DNA of 64,000 nt, from positions 3,789,384-3,853,383 of the forward strand of contig OZ024904.1 of the NCBI GenBank assembly GCA_964017125.1, in the 5' to 3' direction. Every line of letters starts with the position of its first letter. The first letter of the stretch is position 1. This document shows, piece after piece, positions 56,058-64,000 of this stretch. The notes under the pieces were generated by a model, which was not told the origin of the DNA, searched no databases, and worked only from the letters and a program-made list of their open reading frames with translations. Source of the DNA: Flabesymbios commensalis (Eukaryota; Annelida; Polychaeta; Terebellida; Flabelligeridae). A program made the translations under genes and the position numbers.

Positions 56058-56875
56058 GGGGTTCCCACAAAAATTTGACAAATGAATTCAAGGACTTTTC
56101 AAGGACTAAATGCATGTTTTTCAGGACCTAAATGGCAATATTTTCTGTCAAAATTACCAGCCAGTAAAGGAGCCACCATTAGATTACTGGGGGGGGGGGG
56201 GGGGGGGGGTTGGCCGCAGTTTTTGATTTGAACAAATTATTTGTTTCACTCCCTATCTGCAGAACTTAATTTTTTTCACACTCAGCCTCAAGCAAAATAA
56301 TTATTTCACTGTAAAAAAACTCCTGTCCACAAAGTTTTATCTGAAAACTAGTCTTAGTATTGATGGTTAAGGAGCCCAGCGAAGCGAGTCTCCACAAATT
56401 GAAAGGGTCGCTTAATTATTTATTTACAACATGTCTTTCAGAAAAATATTTATACACTGTATCACGAAAATTTGATCTGAAAATATTTATTTCAAAAAAA
56501 ACTCCAGCCCCTGCCCCCCCTTTGGTATTTGAATGGTTCTCCCCTAAGACAAAAATATGTACTGAACTGTTCTGATAGGCCCATTTGTTTCATCATTTTA
56601 GAATTCTTAATCATCTTATCATTTTATTTATTCATATGGCCCCTTTCCGAATCCTAGTTTTTTAAGTTCCTGTATGATGCATAAAACATGAAGAAAATAT
56701 CTAACTGGTCACTGAAAGACTGCCATAGAAAACCAAACCATGGACCAAAGGCATTCCAGGACATTTCCAGGACATTTTAATCAGATGTTCCAGGACAATC
56801 TGAAAAATTGTGTTTTTCCGGGACATTCCAGGACAGCCATAATTTTCAAGGTTTTCCAGGACGTGTGGGAACCCT
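56058..56875. mobile_element. hAT-like MITE with GGGTTCCCACA termini
   Basis: Left GGGGTTCCCACAAAAATTTG; right (other strand) CAGGGTTCCCACACGTCCTG. Inverted CAAGGACTTTTCAAGGAC / CCAGGACATTTCCAGGAC blocks follow. A run of about 20 G lies near 56190. About 820 bp, no transposase. Confidence 0.55.
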
Positions 56876-57349
56876 GCCGCTCTCCCTGCCTTCCCAAACG
56901 GGTTAGGTAGGTGGGGTTTTTTTGGGGAAGGGGGATTTGGGACATAGGGTAGGTATATAGGGGAACTGTTTACTTAATTTACTTTAAAAAAAACTACCAA
57001 ATTGCTCCTAAAATGGCTGTTCACACAAAAATACACGCTCATAAAAAAGGGATTACCATGATTACAATTGAATAAAAAATAATTTACTATTAATTTGCAA
57101 AAGTTTATCAGTTCTTGGAAGTTTATAGACTCTAATGAAGATTGGGGTTTTTTGCTTAATGAAAACTAGATCATGAACTGGTTCAACGTCAGGTAATATC
57201 TCTCTCTGGTAAGATGCAATTGTACCAAAAACACCCAAGAAGGCTCCACCTCGCACTTTTCAAATATAAGTTATACATTAAATATAATTTTACTAGATAA
57301 TCAATTTGTACATGTAATCATCAAGTAATATTATAGGGTAGAGGCTGGC

Positions 57350-58200
57350 AGTTTTAGGCTGATTAGGTGCTATTTTGACCGCAAAAGATTAAAGGAGGCT
57401 ACCAAGACTCTTGAGGCCACCAAGATTTTTATCAGAACTTCCTGCAAAATTGATGCAGTCTAGGAATTATTACTGCTATGCTGTATGTTTAATATTGAGT
57501 ATATCAGTATATAAGCGGCTTTGAAGTTATCAGGGTGACAAGGTCCTAATTTGACGAAAAAAGATTAAAGATGGCCGCCATGACCCTGATATTCTGCCGA
57601 ACTTTCTGAAAAATTGATGCAGGCTAGGAATTAATACTACCATGCAGTATTTTTATTATTGAGTACCGTATATCAGATAAGTGGCTTTGAAGTTATCAGG
57701 GTGACGAGGTCCTAATTTGACAAAAAAAAGATTAAAGATGGCCGCGATGACCCGAATATTTTCCCAAACTTTCTGAAAAATTGATGCAGCCTAGGAATTA
57801 ATATTTGCATCCAGTCTGTTGAACACAAAGTGAATCGAAAAAGCAGTTTTGCAGATATCAGGGTGACAAGGTTCTACTTTGACGAAAAAAGATCAAAGAT
57901 GGCGGCCATGACCCGGATATTTTCCCGAACTTTCTGAAAAATTGATGAAGTCTAGGACCTAATACTAGCATGCAGTATGTTGAATATTGAGTATATCGGA
58001 TAAGCGGCTTTGAAGTTATCAGGGTGACAAGGTTCTAATTTGATGAAAAATTTTGTTAAATGGCCGCCATGACCCAGCTTTATTTTCCCAAACTTTCTGC
58101 GAAAAATTGATGCAGCCTAGGAATTAATACTTGTATCCAGTATGTTGAACACCAAATGAATTGAAAAAGCGTTTTTTTTAATATCAGGGTGACATGGTAT
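57350..58200 (+). repeat. 158-167-bp tandem array, about 5.5 units
   Basis: Units share TTATCAGGGTGACAAGGT, AAAAGATTAAAGATGGCCGC, GACCCGGATATTTTCCCGAA and CTTTCTGAAAAATTGATGCA. CAGGGTGA starts near 57531, 57697, 57857, 58020 and 58187. The array ends in the GC-rich GGCGGCGTCCGCCTCCGCCG. Confidence 0.8.
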
Positions 58201-58648
58201 GGATGAGAGGCGGCGTCCGCCTCCGCCGCGGACGAAACCGTACAAAAACTAAAAGCCCCCCCCTGGTAGGAGGGAGCCCTAATTAATCACAAATATTTTG
58301 GATATCGGTACATGATTACATTGTGGCTACAAGAAAGTAAATGTGGCTAACACTTTCCACTTTTAGTGGCTAAGACATATTTCATCCTACCGCCAACACT
58401 GATACAGCATCATTAAAAATATGAAAAAATCCGGAAATCCAAGAATTTCCTGAAAACTGGCACTTCTGCTGAGTAATCAACTGAAAGCTAAGTGTGGCAA
58501 CTTATTTTGGACAATTCTCTACTGATGCTGTTTGACAGACTGTAGTGTAGACTATAAACCTAGTCCAGGCCACTGTTAGGGCTAGCCTAGGCTATAGCAT
58601 AATCTAGCTTTACCCCATTTTGTAATGCCTTTAAAATTAACTAGTCAG

Positions 58649-58855
58649 CTAACATCCCTGAAAATTTGGTGCAATTTTGTGGTGTATTTTGGAAGTTAGA
58701 CCATTTGGCATGTAATAGGATTCTTCTTTCACGGCAATCCAATGCCAATGGTGCTGAAGAGAGGTGTAATTTTGAAAATTTATTAGATCTACATGTCAAA
58801 TGGTCTAACTTCGCTAATACACAAAAAAATCCACCAAATTTTCAGGGATGTTGGG
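58649..58855. mobile_element. Foldback MITE
   Basis: AACATCCCTGAAAATTTGGT on both strands at the ends. Arms of about 65 bp including GAAGTTAGACCATTTGGCAT and its inverse. Confidence 0.7.
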
Positions 58856-59172
58856 GGAAGATCAAGATGAATAATTAAAGGTGTAGTCAACTGTTAAAAT
58901 TCACGGGACAAGGGTCCCCCAGAAGGCAATAGTACCCGTGGGTAGGCCAAGTCCCTATTCCATAATAATACTAAATATGCGTTTCATACCTAAAGCCTCA
59001 TTAAGAGCAAGTTCTCAAATCACAGCAACTTCATATATACTTGAGCGACATCTATGAGTTTATAATTCAAAGATCTTGGCCCTTACCCCTACTTGGTCGC
59101 TTGCTTGCAAACAAACTGACTGTATTACTGGGGGGATGTTGAAACTGCTTGACCCAAGCTTGTATTGACATG

Positions 59173-59385
59173 CCCAGTAAACACAAAACATTTGTATGAC
59201 TTTATGCAATGTTGGACCAACGTCGAAGACGTTGGGCCGACGTTGTATAAATGTTATACAAATGTCTTGTGTTTGCTGGGCAGGCGGACTTTCTCTCAAA
59301 CATTGTACATTTATTCAATGTTGGGCCAGCGTCGCAGACGTTGGCCTAGCATTAAAACAGCATTGGATCAATGTCCCGTTTAAGT
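59173..59385. mobile_element. Two family D MITEs side by side
   Basis: 59173-59280 is a full palindrome (CCCAGTAAACACAAAACATT ... GTCTTGTGTTTGCTGGG); 59293-59385 is a second copy without the terminal CAGCAAACA on its left. Confidence 0.65.
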
Positions 59386-59614
59386 AGTATCTTGTAATCA
59401 GTTCAGTGGCTATATTAATACCGTCAATCTGTACTCAATAGGCTACTGTTGGCCTACACTTGACCGTCCCAGGCATGCGCGTCTTGCAGTTGAATCATTC
59501 TTTAATCTGAAAAAAATTTTGTTAAAAAATTTTAAAAGAGCAACCGAGCAAATTGGAAAAAGGCTAGGCCTACTCCCAGCCAGGTTCTGGTGACACAGAC
59601 TGTAAGTTAGATTA

Positions 59615-60580
59615 GACTAGAGCAGTAGAGGTGTTCTACCTAGGCTATAGGCTAGACTATAGTATAGACTAGGCCTAGTCTAGCCTCTAGGCGGCCATTC
59701 GCCGCGGCGCAGCGTCGCGAGCCGGGCGGCGACGGAGCCCGGCGTCCAATGAAAAATATTTTGGCAGTGTAAATTAGGGCTACAAATGAGATCAAACAAA
59801 CCTAAAAATTAGCTAAAATAGTACAGCATTCAACCAATGATAGCAAATAGTCTATAAAGGCGGGTTAAACCATAGTTTTCGCTCATTTTTTACAAATACT
59901 GTAGCAGAAAGCATTAACAACGCGCCATTATTTAAAAAACACATCACTATGAGCCACCTAGCGATCAACATGGAATCGAGGTGTCCAAACTGATATGTCG
60001 TGACTGGTGTGAATTAATTATTATTTGATTTTATCGAATTTCAACAAAATGTCAAGCTGACATACAAGTCAAAAAATACATAGTCATATAGTAACTTATA
60101 TATAGTAACTTCAATGAATATTAATATATCTTAATATATTATTAATATATAACTGTATCATAAATAATAGATAAATAATTATGAAGTGACAATATAGCTT
60201 ATACATGTTTTGTACCCTTTTAGTTTTACTGAAGTAAACAAATTTGGTCAAGGCTGAAATAATATGCTAATTTTGACTTAATATTATAAATAAAAATTAA
60301 ATCCATGAATAAAATTACAAACAATTGAAATTAAAACTGAAATTTAAGTCCAAAAATACTGTATAATACATTATAAGTATATGATAACTGCAGTGGATAT
60401 AAATATATCTTAATATATATTATGTAATTGTTTATTAAATATTACATGAATTATAAATGCCCTTTAACATGTTTCAAAATGACAATATAATTTATACATG
60501 TTTTGTACCCTTTTTACCAAAGTAACACAATTTGGCTAAGGCTAAAATGCTATACTAGAGACTAGAGCAGTAGAGGTGTT
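59615..60580. repeat. Duplicated AT-rich noncoding DNA
   Basis: GACTAGAGCAGTAGAGGTGTT (first 20 bases shared) occurs at about 59617 and 60560. Within, 60060-60290 and 60350-60550 are diverged tandem copies sharing TTATACATGTTTTGTACCC and ATATATCTTAATATAT. Confidence 0.55.
59690..59748. other. Short GC-rich island
   Basis: About 60 bp at roughly 80% G+C within AT-rich DNA, containing GCGACGGAGCCCGGCG and a short CCGGGC/GCCCGG hairpin. It resembles the GC-rich end of the 57.3-58.2 kb array. No gene is apparent. Confidence 0.4.
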
Positions 60581-60689
60581 TAATTCCTTCTAGGTTTTCT
60601 TCACTTGACTTATGGAGTGTTCACCCCTAGGCCCACTCCAAGAGGGGACGTCTGTGGAGAATACCATCATTTATGGAGAATAAAATCAT

Positions 60690-61835
60690 TTGTCATCATT
60701 ATCTGAAATTTTCAACAAGTCCTTAGAAACACCAACAGTACCCCGTGACTGGCAGACAGCAAATGTTGTAGGCCCTACCAATATTTAAAACAGGGGGAAA
60801 CTATAAACCCTCAAATTACAGGCCAGTCTCGTTTACATGCATATGCTGCAAAATAATGGAGCATGTCATTTCCAGCAATATTTTGAAACATCTTGAATCT
60901 GAAAATATCCTTTTTGAATGGCAACACGGTTTCAGAAGCAAGCGTTCCACAGAGACTACTAACAATATGGTACATGCATGAGCTATCAGACAGTTATTTA
61001 GACCCCAAAAAGCAAGTAGACATAGCTGTCATTGATTTTAGTAAGACATTTGCTAAAGTTTCTCATACACATAAATTAGATTACTATGGAATCAGAGGTA
61101 GTACTTTGGCCTGGATAAATTATTTTTGTCAAACCGTACACAACAGGTTGTCCTTGAGGGGGTTGCTTCTGGAACCGTGAATGTTACATCTGGTGTCCCA
61201 CAGGGCTAGATCTGTCCTTGGGCCAATACTGTTTTTATTATACATAAATGACCTACTCAAATCACTCACCTCTAAGGTTAGACTTTTCGCAGATGATGCA
61301 ATTGTGTATGAGGAAATCAATTCTGCGGATGACTGCCAGATCCTTCAGAATGACCTAGCTGAACTAACAGTTACATCATGTGAAGATTTATGCCTAATGA
61401 ACTTTAACTCGAGTAAGTGTGAGGTTCTGACAGTCACCTGCAAAAGACTACCAATTGTATTCAATTATACTATGCATACCCAAATTCTCAACAGAGTAAA
61501 ATATGCCAAATACCTTGGCGTTTCCATTACATCTGATCTTAATTGAAATAAACATATAAACTAGGTATAACAGGCAAGGCAAACCAGATCTTGAAACACG
61601 ACATCAAAACACGGTCACAACATTTAAAGACAAAGGCTTACAAAGCTCTAGTATGTCCACGACTGGAATGTTGTGCTAGTGTGTGGGACCCACATACTCA
61701 AGTCGTAGTACAGAGGTTGGAGATGGTGCAGAGGCAAGTGGCCAGATATGTAATGGGACGCTACCACAACACCAGTAGCGTGTCAGACATGATATGGAAC
61801 AGTGGCCTACATCTCCAGTGGCCTACATTGATTAG
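60690..61835 (+). pseudogene. Non-LTR retrotransposon (LINE) reverse transcriptase fragment
   Basis: The pieces read in order as an RT domain: NYRPVSFTCICCKIMEHVIS, EWQHGFRSKRST, AVIDFSKTFAKVSH, YGIRGSTLAWI, TSGVPQG, SVLGPILFLLYINDL, the catalytic FADDAIVY, FNSSKCEVL, KYLGVSITSDLN, then VCPRLECCASVWDPHT and QRQVARYVMGRY. The order and the thumb/tail motifs fit the CR1/Jockey-like group. Frames change at least near 60975, 61135 and 61205, and there are in-frame stops. The endonuclease and most of the 5' half are absent, and similarity ends abruptly after HLQWPTL near 61835. A 5'-truncated, dead copy. Confidence 0.88.
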
Positions 61836-62329
61836 CCCAACGACGGTGCTGCCTTCGCCTGCCAATGCTAATCAAAATTTAAATTAATATTGTTGCAATA
61901 CTTCCATCTCGTCTATCTGTACGTGACTAATCATGTATACGTATATATGCTGTTAATAATACATATTACCAATGATTACTGTAATTTAGTTGTACAAACG
62001 TATGAATAGCATGTATGCTATACATACGGTAAATCACTCACTGCCTTCAGGGATAAAATAATTTGATAAGTAAAAATTATTTGATTAATTAAAATGTAAA
62101 TGGCTATTTGCCACCCTCTGAGTCAAGGCTTATGACAGCAAACACGATAAAGTGCCACATTGACCTATGATCACAAAAATCACATTAGCTATAGCTAAAT
62201 TGATTTTTGTGAAAAAATATAAATGATTTATTAGAAGTAGCCTACTATAAAATCTGCTGAAAATATTAGGAACGATGAAGCAACCAGAAACTATATTAAA
62301 ATTAAAAAGGCAGTAAATTATATTTATTA

Positions 62330-62760
62330 TTAAACAAGGAGGTTGTTTAATGCTAAGTGTCTTTTTTGTTGAATTTAAGGTATGCTCACGTGACGTTTTG
62401 TTAACACTTTGTTAATGTCACGTTAGCAACAGTGTTACTAGAAGCTACTTCGCTGGCTAGAATTAGTCTGTAAATACTCAGAAATAAGTGTGTGTTCTGT
62501 TGGTCTCAGATTATTGCATGTGGGAACAACGAAGCAGATTCAAAAAAAATTAAAAGACATGCAGCTGTGTTATATTTCTTATTAAACAAGTATATATTTT
62601 AACGCTAAGTGTGTTTTTCGTTGCATTCAAGTCATGCTAATGTGACGTGTGTTTTGATATATTATGGTGTCACGTTAGCAGCAGTGCTGATAGAAGTCTC
62701 ATCCTTTCCTAGAATTTATATATACACACGTAGAAATATTTGCCTGAATGGTTTAAGATT
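62330..62760. repeat. Two diverged tandem copies of about 245 bp
   Basis: Copies start near 62330 and 62577. Shared words: TTATTAAACAAG, GCTAAGTGT with TTTTTGTTG, CACGTTAGCA, CAGTG and TACTCAGAAATA-like ends. Confidence 0.6.
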
Positions 62761-62799
62761 GCTAGCTTATCCGGTCTTTAGGCTTAGATGAGCTTTGCC

Positions 62800-63240
62800 A
62801 TCGTGTGTCGTCTGTCGTCTGTCCACAATTCTCAAGAAATGCTTCTCCTCTCGGAATTCTTATCCGAATACAATTTTGTTTGGATTGTTTGAAAGAGCTC
62901 GTGTCTGTGCATCAAATGTCCTCACGGATTTCAGAAATACTAATAATTCATAAACTTAGAACCTGATTAGGACACACTGTCCACAATTCACAGGAAATGT
63001 TACCCCCCCCCCCCCTCCTAATTCTCTTCCGATTTCAAATTTGTTTGGTTTGTTTGAAAGGGCTCGTGCTTGTGCATAGAACTTCTTCACGGATTCCAGA
63101 ATTTTTACTTCGAAATTAACTGATCAAGCCCCAATTAAGTCCTAATTAGGACCATTCACAATAAATGTTTATCCTTTCTCAATTCTTAACCGATTTCAAT
63201 TTTTGTTTGGGTTGTTTGAAAGGTATTTCTGAAATGTTAA
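62800..63240 (+). repeat. Three diverged units of a 'CTGTCCACAATTC' repeat
   Basis: Units near 62817, 62988 and 63155 share CACAATTC, AATTCTTAYCCGATTTCAA, TTTGTTTGG and TTGTTTGAAAG. This resembles a dispersed repeat I recall from several marine invertebrate genomes. A C-tract of about 14 lies at 63004. Confidence 0.55.
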
Positions 63241-63756
63241 CTCGGCTAAGAGATTTTATTTTTACTGCTTGCAATAAACATCAAGTGCTCACGTGACAGA
63301 TGCCAATTACACTTCTCAAAGTATTATGATGGTAAAGAACATGTTCCAAACACTGATATAATACTGGGCATGTAAACACAACTTAACACAAACCTTTGAA
63401 TTTGACATTTGCGTACCTTATTATTGAGGAATGAGAAGGAGGATCTTACTTATCCTATACATGACATTGCTACGTTGACAGTTCCAGTGTCGCACAAAGT
63501 GTCACGGTTATATATGAAGAGTGAAAGGACAAAGTTAGCACTTTGGTACGACTGCTGTGGCTCATATACAAATGCTCAGCAAATTGTGTGAATTGATCAT
63601 GCATATTAATATGCAAAGCATCATACTGTTTTAATATTTCATTGAACACCTAAAGTTATGTTTACAGTACTAGCTGTGCCGTGCTATTGTTACAGCCTAT
63701 ATTAATACCTGCTTTATCTGACCACAAAATAATCACGGCAGGTTTTTTTAACTAAC

Positions 63757-63847
63757 CTGCAACTTTCATTTCCCCGTTACCCATTTCTTCCCACACCTTG
63801 CCTTGATGGTAGGTTGTCAGAAAAGAATAATCTTTTTCATATATCAT
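63757..63847 (-). CDS. Possible exon of an unidentified gene
   Basis: An open segment on the - strand begins at ATG 63847 (stop just before it), reads YSFLTTYHQGKVWEEMGNG and ends in a good donor context (GCAG|GTTAGT at 63757). The composition looks coding rather than repeat-like, and no repeat family seen elsewhere here matches it. It could be an N-terminal or internal exon of a gene beyond the window, or chance. No family is recognised. Confidence 0.2.
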
Positions 63848-64000
63848 TTATGAACGAATTGAGGGACACATCGACACTGTCACGATAGTATTGTAAGATA
63901 TGCCATTCTGTCAATTGAATGCACATTCTACAGCTATATACAAAATGAACGCATTTAAATCTTTCAGACACATTGAAAAACTTTTCTTATGTGTACAGTA

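Larger units (their letters stand above)
55220..58468. mobile_element. hAT-like large element, tentative
   Basis: Left CAGAGATGCCAGTG and right (other strand) CAGAAGTGCCAGTT, both followed within 30 bp by TCCGGATTT. TGCCA-type termini fit hAT. No transposase is visible. It would enclose the hAT-like MITE at 56058-56875 and the tandem array at 57350-58200. Flanking 8-bp duplications are not evident. Confidence 0.35.

Noticed and set aside
59690-59748. rRNA fragment
   Set aside because: GC-rich, but I recognise no conserved rRNA segment and it is too short; it resembles the GC block after the 57-58 kb array.

Overview
The window looks like nuclear DNA from a marine invertebrate. It is AT-rich, has long introns, and more than half of it is transposon-derived. 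The word usage (many 'taggcctac'/'ctagactag'-type words) and a TEX14 gene make me favour a deuterostome such as an echinoderm or relative. That placement is an inference and I cannot name the species. There are no operons, RBSs, CRISPR arrays or complete RNA genes.

Two host genes converge. On the + strand, the 3' part of a leucine-rich-repeat (LRR) gene lies at 537-10078. It has six visible exons encoding 253 residues and ends in a Lys/Ser-rich tail; its 5' end is outside the window. On the - strand, a complete-looking TEX14 orthologue runs from 52527 down to 13928. I placed 24 exons by hand. All joins keep frame and the product is about 1408 residues. Exons 1-3 encode ankyrin repeats, exons 5-10 a pseudokinase that has lost the HRD and DFG motifs, and the rest a long Ser/Thr/Pro-rich tail. 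TEX14 is the intercellular-bridge factor that blocks abscission between germ cells in mammals.

The TEX14 introns and flanks are a museum of mobile DNA. There is a swarm of TTAA-flanked, palindrome-cored MITEs with termini starting CCCTT or CCCTA (piggyBac-like), many abutting or nested. There are CAGCAAACA-type foldback elements, TA-flanked pogo/Tigger-like elements, hAT-like elements, a dimeric tRNA-derived SINE in three copies, and a broken LINE reverse transcriptase near 61 kb. Large tandem arrays occupy 23.7-28.5 kb, 31.6-34.4 kb (145-bp monomers with a 1014-bp higher-order duplication) and 57.3-58.2 kb. A minisatellite at 43.4-44.0 kb repeatedly duplicates the 5' end of a TEX14 pseudokinase exon, splice acceptor included.

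Layout: 0.5-10.1 kb LRR gene; 10.1-12 kb intergenic; 12-13.9 kb probable TEX14 3' UTR; 13.9-52.5 kb TEX14; 52.6-60.6 kb intergenic repeats; 60.6-61.9 kb LINE; 62-64 kb duplicated noncoding DNA with one possible exon of another gene. Stretches over 300 bases where I see no gene or recognisable repeat: about 620-1290, 2220-3280, 3600-4780, 6770-6940, 10780-11390, 34810-36270 (except a short duplication), 46040-46400, 51855-52080, 52560-53450, 53790-54600 and 63300-63750.
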